DNA of 64,000 nucleotides, from positions 1,178,001 to 1,242,000 of the forward strand of contig CALOCY010000004.1 of the NCBI GenBank assembly GCA_942491975.1, written 5' to 3'. The translations under genes were made by a program, and so were the position numbers. Of this stretch, positions 1 through 8,429 are shown one piece after another. Below the pieces are notes generated by a model, which did not search any database, was not told where the DNA came from, and was given only the letters and a program-made list of their open reading frames with translations. Each line of letters opens with the position of its first letter. The first letter of the stretch is position 1. Origin of the DNA: CALOCY01 sp942491975. Lineage in GTDB: Bacteria > Bacteroidota > Bacteroidia > Bacteroidales > Prolixibacteraceae.

Positions 1-2
1 CA

Positions 3-629
3 GGAATTCTTGCAATTATATTAGCAATATTGTGTTTACTAATCGGATTGGCTCTTTTCCTGCGTTTCTTATCAAAATTCTGGACGGAAGGAGGCTTGCC
101 CTACTGGCCATGGGACAGGGAGTTTTGGGGGCTTCGTCCCAAAGCCCCTAAAGGCGACCCGATACCATTAGCACCAAAATCAAAAGCTGCTGCCAATCCT
201 GATAAGCCTGATCCTGATGAGGCTGAAAAGCTTACTGACATAGCAGAGGCTGAGAGTGACATTGCTGAAAGCAATACAGATATTGCCGAAACAAATGCCG
301 AAAGGGAGTCAGAGACAACGGAGACCAATTCTGAAAATGCTGAAGAAGAAGCCGAAAAAGACTCAACCAAAGAAGCAGCAGCTGAACAGGCCGAGCGGAT
401 AGCCGAACATCCTCCTGCCGAAGGGCAAAGTGAGCTTTCCGAAGCCAATTCCGAAGTGTCTGAATGCAATTCCGAGGCATCGGAATCGTGGAGTGAAGCA
501 GCAGAAGACCCATCGGAGTATGGTGAAGCACAATCAGAGGTTGACGAACGACAGTCTGAAGCTGCCGAGGCATATAGTGAGCACGGGATACCACCCGATA
601 AGCGACCTCCATTTGAGTCGGGAGCCTAA
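3..629 (+). CDS. Membrane-anchored acidic heptad-repeat protein, 5' end cut by window
   Basis: The reading frame is open to the left edge, so the true start lies outside; a TTG at 30 is only an internal candidate. The visible part begins with a hydrophobic segment (GILAIILAILCLLIGLALFL), followed by a Trp-rich stretch (LPYWPWDREFWG) and a basic/proline linker. The last two thirds are highly acidic and Ala/Ser/Glu-rich with a 7-residue period: TDIAEAE/SDIAESN/TDIAETN near 234-296, then eight S-E-x-x-E-x-x units at 429-596. This suggests one membrane anchor and an extended helical or coiled-coil domain. I do not recognise the family. The next gene starts 43 bp downstream and may be co-transcribed. 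Confidence 0.6.
   Translation, partial: GILAIILAILCLLIGLALFLRFLSKFWTEGGLPYWPWDREFWGLRPKAPKGDPIPLAPKSKAAANPDKPDPDEAEKLTDIAEAESDIAESNTDIAETNAERESETTETNSENAEEEAEKDSTKEAAAEQAERIAEHPPAEGQSELSEANSEVSECNSEASESWSEAAEDPSEYGEAQSEVDERQSEAAEAYSEHGIPPDKRPPFESGA
234..596 (+). repeat. 21-bp (7-codon) degenerate tandem coding repeat
   Basis: Codons for a seven-residue unit repeat in tandem inside the first gene. Three units of the type [S/T]DIAE[ST]N lie at 234-296, and eight units starting with Ser-Glu lie at 429-596 in exact 21-bp register. The nucleotide sequence has diverged, so this is an old repeat kept at the protein level. Confidence 0.7.
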
Positions 630-672
630 ATGTTTTTTATGTGGATTAACATTAATTCAGAATTTTAACGTC

Positions 673-1671
673 ATGAAACAAGTGAAATTTAAAGCACTAA
701 TTTTAGGAATTGTTTTGGGGATATTCTTTTCAGGACAATTGGTTGCACAGAAAAAAACGAATGTGGAAACAAAGGAGAAAAACGGCTTAAACACAACTAC
801 GTTTAGTACACCTAATGGAACTGTTACTGTTTTTCTTCCTGATAATGCCTATGCCGGCGATATTATTTCGGGTACAGTAATTGCTGAACCTAAAGGAAAG
901 AATGAGCGTCAGATTACCAAAAATAAAAATATCCTGAACGGGTATGTTGTTGATATGGCCGATAAGAAGGCAGATGTTAAAGATAAGAGAGGGAAGTTTA
1001 AGTTGCCGCCTAAGGTGTTAACCGGCCTGATCCCGTTGATTCTTTTAAACAAAAATGGCAAAAAGATTGCATCTGCTGATTTGCCGGTAAACGAATTGCC
1101 CCGTGATATTCCTATTCCGGATAAACTGGTGGAAGGGGATTTTACTGTTCCACCTTATGTAACATCAGGAGGTTTCGATAAAGTAGAAGGTTTTTTTGAT
1201 GGTGCATTTGATAATTCCGGCATTAAAATAGGTGATGAGGATGTAGATCTGATAGCAGAATCACCTGATGCCTTATTTTTTGAGACCCCCGAAGGGATGG
1301 ATGGCGTTACAGAAATTACGGTTACTGAAGGTGACCTCTCGTTTACCGAGAAGGTGAATGTGCTAAATATGAACATATCGGCTGAAAAACTAAACCTGGG
1401 CAAGGGGGAGCAGACAACAGTATCAATTCATGTATCTGGTCTCAACGATCTGGAGATGGCTATACCCTTGTTGATTGTAAACCTGAGCTTTGGCACGATA
1501 ACAATGGAAGGAGGAAATGAACAGGAGGTGATGATTCATCCGGAAGAGGTATCACCGGAAGGGGAGTGGGTACATCAGTTTAGTGTAACGGCAATACATG
1601 CCGGACCGTTCTCTATCCTGGCTGAGATACTGAAACCTGATGCTACCACTATACAAGATACATTGAATTAA
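673..1671 (+). CDS. Secreted Ig-like protein of unknown function
   Basis: The frame is open from 430, but the ATG at 673 is chosen because it directly gives a signal peptide (MKQVKFKALILGIVLGIFFSG, then LVAQ). The mature protein of about 310 residues is beta-rich. It carries stretches such as GDIISGTVIAEPKG and a segment near residues 190-250 that reads like an IPT/TIG or Ig-like fold. No catalytic motif, lipobox or C-terminal sorting signal is visible, so it is probably periplasmic or secreted by an unknown route. It follows the heptad-repeat gene by 43 bp and ends before a terminator hairpin. I do not recognise a family. Confidence 0.65.
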   Translation: MKQVKFKALILGIVLGIFFSGQLVAQKKTNVETKEKNGLNTTTFSTPNGTVTVFLPDNAYAGDIISGTVIAEPKGKNERQITKNKNILNGYVVDMADKKADVKDKRGKFKLPPKVLTGLIPLILLNKNGKKIASADLPVNELPRDIPIPDKLVEGDFTVPPYVTSGGFDKVEGFFDGAFDNSGIKIGDEDVDLIAESPDALFFETPEGMDGVTEITVTEGDLSFTEKVNVLNMNISAEKLNLGKGEQTTVSIHVSGLNDLEMAIPLLIVNLSFGTITMEGGNEQEVMIHPEEVSPEGEWVHQFSVTAIHAGPFSILAEILKPDATTIQDTLN

Positions 1672-1695
1672 CTTACAAGCACAACAAAATAACAG

Positions 1696-1730
1696 AAAGC
1701 CGGAGAGTCATCTTCGGCTTTGTTGTTTAC
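1696..1730 (+). terminator. Rho-independent terminator after the secreted Ig-like gene
   Basis: AAAGCCG at 1696-1702 pairs with CGGCTTT at 1715-1721 and is followed by the T-rich run TGTTGTTT. It sits between two converging genes and probably ends the plus-strand transcript. Confidence 0.6.
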
Positions 1731-2122
1731 AGACCTTTTTGAATATTCCATATCCAGTTGGCAGCAATTACTATAAATAAAATTATTTTGATTGTCAGCC
1801 CCCATTTTTTTTTCAGCGCAGGAAGAAATGTTTCCCTGTCCCTGATAATATCATAAAACATCCATACAATAGCCAAAAGGATAAATATATTGGTAAACAG
1901 GGCGAGGGGGTTCAGCAGTATAACATCCATGAAATGCCCGTTTATAAGCTGGATGGTAGCCCTTGTTGACCCACATGCCGGGCAGGGAATGTCAGTAATA
2001 TTTTTAAAAATGCAGACGGATTGTTCCGGGATGTCAGCTTGTTTACAGATCAAAAAAAAATATCCCGTAATTATAAAAAGAGTAATTATGGAGTATTTGA
2101 TTTTAAATGGTTTAATGGGCAT
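1727..2122 (-). CDS. DUF2752 membrane protein
   Basis: About 131 residues from the ATG at 2122, with three or four hydrophobic segments. It carries the DUF2752 signature CPACGSTRA, equivalent to the usual CPxCGxTRA, followed by LINGHFMDVILLNPLALF. The frame is open further upstream to 2209, but that extension lies inside the TM2 gene and lacks membrane character. The start overlaps the end of the upstream TM2 gene by 11 bp, which implies translational coupling. The family is a small integral membrane protein of unknown function, often found near TM2 proteins in Bacteroidota. Confidence 0.75.
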   Translation of the reverse strand: MPIKPFKIKYSIITLFIITGYFFLICKQADIPEQSVCIFKNITDIPCPACGSTRATIQLINGHFMDVILLNPLALFTNIFILLAIVWMFYDIIRDRETFLPALKKKWGLTIKIILFIVIAANWIWNIQKGL

Positions 2123-2450
2123 ATCGCATAAACAGTTCAAAATTAACCTCTTTTGTTTTCCCCATAATGATAAACCAGTCAATAAGCGTCCATATTCCCA
2201 ATCCCCCACATGTCAGTAGTTTTAAAAAACCTAAGCCGGTTTCACCCAGCATAAACCGGTCAACACCAAATCCCCCGAGGAATAGCGAGAAAAGAAGGAT
2301 CGTGATGGGATTTTTATAATCCAATGATTGGATCAATGCAAATTTACTGTCATCTATTTTTTCCAGTTGTGTACGAATGACCATCAATTTGTTGGGTTCA
2401 AATTTATCGTTCATCGTGGCGATGAATATGTCAATTTTGGTTTGCTCCAT
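2112..2450 (-). CDS. TM2 domain protein
   Basis: A 112-residue protein with a soluble N-terminal half (residues 1-45) and a TM2 domain in the C-terminal half. The signature GGFGVDRFMLG lies between two membrane helices, and the second helix is GLGIWTLIDWFII. TM2 domains are small two-helix membrane modules with no assigned enzymatic activity. It is the first gene of a two-gene overlapping unit with the DUF2752 protein. Function unknown. Confidence 0.8.
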   Translation of the reverse strand: MEQTKIDIFIATMNDKFEPNKLMVIRTQLEKIDDSKFALIQSLDYKNPITILLFSLFLGGFGVDRFMLGETGLGFLKLLTCGGLGIWTLIDWFIIMGKTKEVNFELFMRYAH

Positions 2451-2567
2451 AATTCTTTAGGTTTGACCTGTTACAAAATACCACGCTGTTTTGTTGTAAT
2501 CGAAATTAGTAGAAAAAGCAGAAAAAACAAAGTGAGGGGAGGTTTTTAGTGAAAAAAGGGAAGAGTG

Positions 2568-2598
2568 TTTTGTTGCAAAGAAATAATTTATATTTTTG
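2568..2598 (+). promoter_or_regulatory. Bacteroidota-type promoter for tRNA-Thr
   Basis: The -33 element TTTG (2568-2571) and the -7 element TATTTTTG (2591-2598, consensus TAnnTTTG) are 19 bp apart. The mature tRNA starts 25 bp downstream. This is the best complete promoter seen in the window. Confidence 0.65.
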
Positions 2599-2623
2599 TG
2601 CGGTTGTTTTGATAACTTTTAAG

Positions 2624-2695
<72 letters not shown>

Positions 2696-2700
2696 CATAA

Positions 2701-2730
2701 AAAATCCCGATCAAATTTGATCGGGATTTT
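2701..2730. terminator. Bidirectional terminator between tRNA-Thr and tldE
   Basis: A perfect palindrome flanked by A's on the left and T's on the right. AAAATCCCGATCAAA pairs with TTTGATCGGGATTTT. It can stop the tRNA transcript on the plus strand and the converging TldE/TldD transcript on the minus strand. Confidence 0.8.
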
Positions 2731-2744
2731 GTCTTTCTCTTCGT

Positions 2745-4067
2745 TTATAATCCACTAAAGTCAATTGCATCGAATAACATACATGGAATAAGGTTTGCAC
2801 TGTATCTTCTTGGATCATTCCCAACGTCAACCAAGCGTGCAAGTGTTTCAAGCATATTGCCTGTAATGTTCATGCCGGATATCGGTTTTACAATTGTCCC
2901 GTTTTCAATAAAGAAACCTTCAACCCCATAAGAGAAATCACCTGTAGAAGGATTGGAGTTTCCTCCGTTAAAACCGGTAACCATAATCGCTTTAGGCAAT
3001 CCTTTTATAATCTCTTCCGGGCTTTTATTTCCCAGCTTATATTCAAGGTTAGATGCATTTCTTGTTGTTGGCTGCATCTTCAATTTTTTGCCATAATAGG
3101 TGTCGATATAATAGTTGCGAAGTACCCCGTTTTCAATAATTGGCATTACTTTGGCTGCAACTCCCTCGCTGTCATACAACTGTGAGCCAAGCCCTGATTC
3201 AATAAGAGGATTGTCAGTTATAGAAAGTTTTGAAGAGGCAACTTTTTTATTCAACTTGTCTAACAAGAACGACTGTTTTTGTTGAAGATTTTGGCCGCTT
3301 ATAGGATCCCCCATTATTGCTCTCATAAAACGACCGGAAACCCTGTTTTCTACTAACATAGGGTATTTTCCCGAAGCAATTTTTTCTGCCCCCAGCTTAC
3401 GCAATGCCTTCTCTACCGAAACTTTGCCTATCCCTTCACCATTAACATCTTTCCAAAAACGGGTAGCCATAAAATCAGAACCGCTGGGACGTACACCGTC
3501 ATCACCTTTTACCGTTGTGTTTGCGCTTACAAAGTAATTTGTCGATTCCGAAATACCCTCAAAACCATTACTCTTTACCCGTATATTCTGAAAAAAGTTA
3601 TCGCCGTACGAGGCTGAAACCGTAACAATCTTATCACTAACCTCTTTTGCTTCGGCTTCAACCTGCATGGCAAGTTTGATTTTCTCTTCCGGAGAAACAT
3701 CATTGAACACGCCATCATTTAACTTAAGGTCTTCCCCGTTGTTTTTATAATACAACTCGGGATCAGGCAGTGTCCTGAATTTATCTTCCGAAAGGTATTT
3801 GGTAGATCGTATAGCTTCTTTTATAAAGCGTTCAAGCTCTGTTTTATCCAGGCGGTTGGTAGAGTGGCTCGAATATTTATTATCAACATACAACGAGATA
3901 CTCAACCCGGCCTGAATAGATTCTGTTAGGTTATCTATTTTCTGATCACGGATTTCAATTTGGGTGCCTTTACTGCTTCCCAGTAAAATAGAAGCTTCAT
4001 TTGCGCCGTTTTTTAATGCTAAATCTTTAGCCCAATGTGCAAGGGCGATCTTATCTTTTGTATTCAT
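2745..4067 (-). CDS. tldE: TldE/PmbA-type metallopeptidase partner subunit
   Basis: A 440-residue protein of the TldD/PmbA (peptidase U62) family, about the usual length. It has the family N-terminal domain (AKDLALKNGANEASILLGSS) and the C-terminal glycine-rich barrel (TGDFSYGVEGFFIENG, GMNITGNMLETL). Like other TldE subunits it lacks the HExxxH zinc motif, which is present in the adjacent TldD. In E. coli, TldD and TldE form a heterodimer that degrades unfolded peptides and processes modified peptides. It lies 36 bp downstream of TldD on the same strand. It has no signal peptide, unlike its partner. Confidence 0.88.
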   Translation of the reverse strand: MNTKDKIALAHWAKDLALKNGANEASILLGSSKGTQIEIRDQKIDNLTESIQAGLSISLYVDNKYSSHSTNRLDKTELERFIKEAIRSTKYLSEDKFRTLPDPELYYKNNGEDLKLNDGVFNDVSPEEKIKLAMQVEAEAKEVSDKIVTVSASYGDNFFQNIRVKSNGFEGISESTNYFVSANTTVKGDDGVRPSGSDFMATRFWKDVNGEGIGKVSVEKALRKLGAEKIASGKYPMLVENRVSGRFMRAIMGDPISGQNLQQKQSFLLDKLNKKVASSKLSITDNPLIESGLGSQLYDSEGVAAKVMPIIENGVLRNYYIDTYYGKKLKMQPTTRNASNLEYKLGNKSPEEIIKGLPKAIMVTGFNGGNSNPSTGDFSYGVEGFFIENGTIVKPISGMNITGNMLETLARLVDVGNDPRRYSANLIPCMLFDAIDFSGL

Positions 4068-4103
4068 GGTATCGTTTTTCTTGGTTTAAAAAATAATTGA
4101 TGA

Positions 4104-5633
4104 TTAGCTTTTCCCCCCTACGGTGAGCTTGGCAACTTTTACCGTTGGCATACCTAATGATACAGGAACACTTTGTCCCTTTCCACAGGTCCATGTTGCA
4201 GTGTCTATTTGCAGGTTATCTGCAACCATTGTGATATCTTTAAGTGCCTGGGGACCATTCCCGATCAGGTTAATATCTTTAATCGGTTCTGTAAGTTTAC
4301 CATTTTCAATAATATATCCATTGCTTACATAGAATGTGAAATCGCCAGCTCCAATGTTCACTTCACCATTGGTAAAACCATCTACGTAAACACCGTTCTT
4401 GACACTGGCAATAATCTCTTCTTCAGAATGAGGTCCGGCTAACATGTAGGTATTCCTCATGCGTGGGAGCGGAGGGAAACGGAATGATTGCCTGCGTCCG
4501 TTTCCTGTTGGTTTTACCCCGTAGTGTTGGGCACTTAACCGGTCATGAATATAACTGGTCAGGATGCCGTCTTTAACCAGAAAAGTTTTCTCGGTCAAAT
4601 TCCCTTCATCGTCAATGTTCAGGGCTCCCCTGCTGTTGGGTACAGTACCATCGTCAACAATAGTCACAAAATCTTCGGCTACTTTTTTACCCATCTTATC
4701 ACAGAAGATAGACTCTTTTTTACGGTTAAAATCGGCTTCAAACGTATGTCCGATGGCTTCGTGCAGAAGAATTCCCGAACTACCGGCACCTAATACAACA
4801 GGCATCTCTCCGCCTTTAGGTTTTCCGGCTTTAAACTTTATTGCCGTTTGTTCAATGGTCTCTTTTGCTAACTCATCAATCAACTCGTCAGACAAAAATT
4901 CAAACCCCTGACGGAAAGACCTTGAACAATGGGCTTGTTCCCGTTTTCCGTTTTCCTGCATGACACAAGTTGCAGTCAAACGTCCCAATGGCCTGATATC
5001 TGTTGCCAGTTTCCCTTCTGAATCTGCAAACAGGATTACAGATGAATTATCTCCATATCTGACACTGACTTTTTCAACACGGCTGTCCAGTGCCATAATT
5101 TTTTCATTCAATTTCTCTAAAAACGGAATTTTCTGATCAATAGACACTTTCTCCCATGAAGTCTGAACGGCATAATAATCAGGATGTTCACAGATATTAA
5201 AACCATGCAAGGAGTGTGCTTTGTTTTGGTTGGCAATATTTCCGGCAGTTTCTGCTACTTTTAACATAGCCTCCAAATTAATCTCTTCAGAGTAGGCATA
5301 ACCGGTTTGATCGCCTTTTAATACTCTTACACCAACCCCATAGTCGATGTTTGAACGGGCACTGTTTACAGAATTGTCCCTGAGAGAAATATTGTTGGAT
5401 ATTGTATGTTCAAAAAACAGGTCACAATAATCACCCCCTTTAGAAAGTGCTTTAGTCATCGTTTTTTTGAGCACATCTTCAGTGATCCCAAAATACTTTA
5501 CAAATTCATTGATCTTTTCACTGTTGGTGGAACAGGAAGATAGAGCTTGCATAAATGTCGGCATTGCCATCATTCCTGCAAGAGAGTATGACCCTGTTTT
5601 CATAAAATTTCTACGGCTGATTTTTTGTTTCAT
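4104..5633 (-). CDS. tldD: TldD metallopeptidase with twin-arginine signal
   Basis: A 509-residue TldD/PmbA family protein. The zinc motif HEAIGH is at residues 291-296, followed by TFEAD, as in catalytic TldD subunits. Unlike E. coli TldD it starts with a Tat-type signal: SRRNFMKTG at about residues 5-13, a moderately hydrophobic stretch and ALSSC. That makes it longer than the usual 480 or so residues. The C-terminal glycine-rich barrel is intact (GEVNIGAGDFTFYVSNG). It is followed by tldE after 36 bp. The signal suggests export in a folded state; the peptidase call is firm, the location is inferred. Confidence 0.88.
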   Translation of the reverse strand: MKQKISRRNFMKTGSYSLAGMMAMPTFMQALSSCSTNSEKINEFVKYFGITEDVLKKTMTKALSKGGDYCDLFFEHTISNNISLRDNSVNSARSNIDYGVGVRVLKGDQTGYAYSEEINLEAMLKVAETAGNIANQNKAHSLHGFNICEHPDYYAVQTSWEKVSIDQKIPFLEKLNEKIMALDSRVEKVSVRYGDNSSVILFADSEGKLATDIRPLGRLTATCVMQENGKREQAHCSRSFRQGFEFLSDELIDELAKETIEQTAIKFKAGKPKGGEMPVVLGAGSSGILLHEAIGHTFEADFNRKKESIFCDKMGKKVAEDFVTIVDDGTVPNSRGALNIDDEGNLTEKTFLVKDGILTSYIHDRLSAQHYGVKPTGNGRRQSFRFPPLPRMRNTYMLAGPHSEEEIIASVKNGVYVDGFTNGEVNIGAGDFTFYVSNGYIIENGKLTEPIKDINLIGNGPQALKDITMVADNLQIDTATWTCGKGQSVPVSLGMPTVKVAKLTVGGKS

Positions 5634-5884
5634 ATCAGTAAATTTTTCTAAAATATTTAGATGTTAGTTTAATGCTAATCCATAATTAGTACATGTAACC
5701 GGGTTCTTCATTGCTCAACTTATTTATCAAGAACCGATTACTTTTCAATAATGAGCTTCCCCAACAGCTAAAATTAAAAATAATAACAGAAAAAGTATAA
5801 CTATTTTAGTTAATGTTGTGTTAACATCAGCTTATCTGTTTCGTTATTTGAATGATTACTGCAAGAAAAAGATAGCACTTGCCC

Positions 5885-6484
5885 TTATTTTATACACTGT
5901 AGTGTCTTAATAAAATAATCTTGCGGATTAAAATTTTCATCCCCAAGCGTATCAAAACCGCCTAACGGCTTTTGGGCTGACCGGGAAATAATTGTTTCGG
6001 TATAGAAGTATGAGAAAATAATAGAGATCTTGTATATCTGATGTGTGGAAAGTAATTTAAATTTATCTTCAGGAATGAAAAAATCTCCTGTAATTGTATA
6101 ATTGGTGTAACTTCCGTATTGACTTGTATTGGTTTTTGCTTCTGCACATTTGTCTTTGTCAAAATAGTCCAGGGTAATAATATCCCCGCTTTTCAACAAT
6201 ATCTCTACCGCACAACCTTCTGAGAAGCAGTAATTCGGACTGATCGGGGTGAGATGCCTTCCCTGGTACCTTGTCTTTAAAAAACGACTATCATCAATGC
6301 TTTTCAATGCAAAATGAATAGCTTCGGTCCGTTCTCGGTTGTGTCGATTGCTGATTGTTTGCGGAGCCGTAATTTTTATAACCTCTTTTGTTTGCGGATC
6401 TGTTTCGTTTTTGAGATAATCACAGTTTTGTCCTGCTGTGCTAAAGCTCAACATAATAAAAATGAATATAAAAACAGGTTTCAT
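5885..6484 (-). CDS. Small secreted protein, unknown function
   Basis: From the ATG at 6484 this gives 199 residues with a clear signal peptide (MKPVFIFIFIMLSFSTAGQ). The frame is open to 6565, but the extra N-terminus precedes a good signal peptide and is not used. The mature part has three cysteines in the middle and near the end (CDYLK, YCFSEGCAVEIL, DKCAEAK) and a segment typical of small beta-rich periplasmic proteins. No family was recognised. It stands alone between tldD and the cold-shock gene. Confidence 0.55.
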   Translation of the reverse strand: MKPVFIFIFIMLSFSTAGQNCDYLKNETDPQTKEVIKITAPQTISNRHNRERTEAIHFALKSIDDSRFLKTRYQGRHLTPISPNYCFSEGCAVEILLKSGDIITLDYFDKDKCAEAKTNTSQYGSYTNYTITGDFFIPEDKFKLLSTHQIYKISIIFSYFYTETIISRSAQKPLGGFDTLGDENFNPQDYFIKTLQCIK

Positions 6485-6548
6485 TTCTCTCTTTCTTGGG
6501 ATAATTGCTTTATTACAATACGGATACAGCAAATAAAAGTTCCATGTA

Positions 6549-6583
6549 ATAAAAAAGCTCCACATTCTGAATGTGAAGCTTTA
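6549..6583 (-). terminator. Terminator of the cold-shock gene
   Basis: On the minus strand a hairpin with arms related to AAAGCTTCACATTC and GAATGTGGAGCTTT (one mismatch) is followed by a run of T's. It begins 32 bp after the stop codon of the cold-shock gene. Confidence 0.7.
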
Positions 6584-6614
6584 ATACAAAAAATGCCTTA
6601 AATAATAACTTAAA

Positions 6615-6806
6615 CTATGCTAGTTTAACATTTACCGCATTTAAACCTTTTCTTCCTTCTTGAAGATCAAAAGTTACTTCGTCGTCTTCTTTTACTTCGT
6701 CGATAAGACCAGAAACATGAACAAAGTATTCTTTGTCTGATTCATTGTCCTTAATAAATCCAAATCCTTTAGATTCATTAAAAAATTTTACTTTTCCTTC
6801 TTTCAT
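6615..6806 (-). CDS. Cold-shock domain protein (CspA family)
   Basis: A 63-residue single cold-shock domain. RNP1 is KGFGFI and RNP2 is YFVHVS, preceded by the usual start MKEGKVKFFNESKG. These proteins bind single-stranded RNA and DNA and melt RNA structure in the cytoplasm. The gene is monocistronic, with its own TAnnTTTG promoter box 23 bp upstream of the ATG and its own terminator. Confidence 0.93.
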   Translation of the reverse strand: MKEGKVKFFNESKGFGFIKDNESDKEYFVHVSGLIDEVKEDDEVTFDLQEGRKGLNAVNVKLA

Positions 6807-6828
6807 GATAATTAATTAATAAACACTG

Positions 6829-6836
6829 CAAAGATA
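6829..6836 (-). promoter_or_regulatory. -7 promoter box of the cold-shock gene
   Basis: TATCTTTG on the minus strand matches TAnnTTTG exactly. It is 23 bp upstream of the start codon. No clear -33 TTTG is seen at the expected spacing. Confidence 0.5.
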
Positions 6837-6949
6837 AGTTAAAAGTTTTTAACCTACTTACTTTTTTGATTAAAATATTTATTTTTTGAACAGAGATTGA
6901 TTATTTAGATTTTTTCATTGGTAATTTTTTCATTTTTAGGTGCTAAATG

Positions 6950-7777
6950 TCATGATTTGAGTGAGATATATTCTGATGCAACCCATCCTTCGAGTTCTGT
7001 TTTTACTTTGTACCAGCCCTGGTGTTTTTGAAGTATCTTTACTTTTGTCCCTTGAGGAAGGGGTGATGTAATGGTGTCAGCATCAATAGATGGCAGCTCT
7101 CTGATATTTAGGCGGTTAACATCAACCATCCCTTCCATGTCATCATGGATGGGCATGTCCGAATCACGGTCCTGAAGTATCCGGTTACGCAAACGGGCCA
7201 ACGGGAAAGCTGGGCCTGGATCCTGCTTTCTGCCCGGGGAAATTTCATCGTGACCAAGTATTTGGGTGATAGTATTATACCGGGCTATGAGTATTTCACA
7301 CAATTGCGTGACTGCGTCTATCTGTTTTTCGGTAAAGGTGTGCCAACAGCGTTCAACGCTTTCGTTATGATGTATTGCCCGGATAACTTCATTGGCAGGA
7401 TATTGTTTCCCAAACCATGAGATAAAACCGTCTCCGGTTTGCTCAAGTATTCCGGCATTATCGAGTTCAATGCCTATAGAGTAACGATTATAGCCGATCC
7501 GTCCGTCATAACTGCTTTTTCCGGCATGCCAGGCAACCGTGTCAAACGGAACGAGTTGGATTATATCCCCGTCCCTGCCAATTACAATATGTGCCGATGC
7601 TTTTACATCATCACGGGCAAGATAAGTTGCCGATGACTCGGCATCCCTCCCGGCAGTATAATGAATAATGATAGTATCGGGTTGGCCGGCAACGAATTTT
7701 TCTGTGTTTTTTTTACTGGCTTTATGTTTCACACCACTGCCGGATGAAAGCCAGTTTTTGTTATTGATTTTATACAT
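6950..7777 (-). CDS. N-acetylmuramoyl-L-alanine amidase with SH3 domain (endolysin-like)
   Basis: A 275-residue protein. Residues about 30-185 form an Amidase_2/PGRP-type domain with the zinc ligands expected in TIIIHYTAG (His), CWHTFTEKQ and GHDEISPGRKQDPGP. The C-terminal 60 or so residues form a bacterial SH3 domain (VNRLNIRELPS...GWYKVKTELEGWVASEYI). It cuts the bond between MurNAc and the stem peptide. There is no signal peptide, as in phage endolysins that need a holin. It starts 2 bp after the stop of the holin gene, so the two are almost certainly one operon. Confidence 0.85.
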   Translation of the reverse strand: MYKINNKNWLSSGSGVKHKASKKNTEKFVAGQPDTIIIHYTAGRDAESSATYLARDDVKASAHIVIGRDGDIIQLVPFDTVAWHAGKSSYDGRIGYNRYSIGIELDNAGILEQTGDGFISWFGKQYPANEVIRAIHHNESVERCWHTFTEKQIDAVTQLCEILIARYNTITQILGHDEISPGRKQDPGPAFPLARLRNRILQDRDSDMPIHDDMEGMVDVNRLNIRELPSIDADTITSPLPQGTKVKILQKHQGWYKVKTELEGWVASEYISLKS

Positions 7778-7779
7778 AA

Positions 7780-8214
7780 CTAACCGTAAATATCTTTTCT
7801 GTCTTTTCTTCTTAATAAGGTAATATCGGCATTTTTAGTTACCGTATGGGACACTTTTTCAACCGAACGCCCAATGACATAACCCCCAAGCCCGATTTCA
7901 AGCAATACCCAGAATTTAGAATCGTTCTCAAGGTAAGGGATATCTACAAATGCCCCTGCAACAACAATACCTGCAAATGTGAGCATAACCAATGGCCGCC
8001 AGCTGCGTTGCAGCCAGTTGCCCTGTGTTTCAGACATAATAACATCCCGCTGATGTTTATGTATGTCGCCCAGTGAATCAAGCACAATTTTAGAAAGCTG
8101 GTTTTTGGCATTCAGCTTCTCCTGATCGCTGGTCGCAATATTATCAATAATTTTACCACTACTATCCAAAATATCTTTGGCCCCTTTACTGAATATTTTT
8201 GATAAAAAAGACAT
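7780..8214 (-). CDS. 3TM-type holin (GTA holin-like)
   Basis: A 144-residue protein with an N-terminal amphipathic part (FSKGAKDILDSSGKIIDNIA), then QRSWRPLVMLTFAGIVVAGAF and a second hydrophobic segment, WVLLEIGLGGYVIGRSVEK. The motif RSWRPxxML with the following helices is typical of the three-TM holin family first named from gene transfer agents. Holins make membrane lesions that release endolysin. It is directly upstream of the amidase. No other phage gene lies nearby, so this is an isolated lysis pair. Confidence 0.75.
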   Translation of the reverse strand: MSFLSKIFSKGAKDILDSSGKIIDNIATSDQEKLNAKNQLSKIVLDSLGDIHKHQRDVIMSETQGNWLQRSWRPLVMLTFAGIVVAGAFVDIPYLENDSKFWVLLEIGLGGYVIGRSVEKVSHTVTKNADITLLRRKDRKDIYG

Positions 8215-8429
8215 ATAAACTGTTTTTGGTGAATAAAAACTATATATTATTACGGTTATTAAACAAAAAGGATATACCTATTATTGCTATATGTGTAAAT
8301 TTAGTTAAAAATACGATAAAGGAATAAGAATAAATAGGGCAAAAGCAATATTTGTTGATACAATGCGTGTTTGAGGTTGTATTTCACTGCCTTTTTACCC
8401 TTTTTATTTTCTAGTTAATGGTTAAAACC

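Noticed and set aside
234..596. CRISPR-like array in the 21-bp repeats of the first gene
   Set aside because: The repeat is in coding frame, degenerate at DNA level and has no spacers. No cas genes are present in the window.
430..672. N-terminal extension of the secreted Ig-like protein, starting inside the heptad gene
   Set aside because: The extension is out of frame with the heptad gene, has a composition unlike a protein, and would bury the signal peptide that begins at 673.
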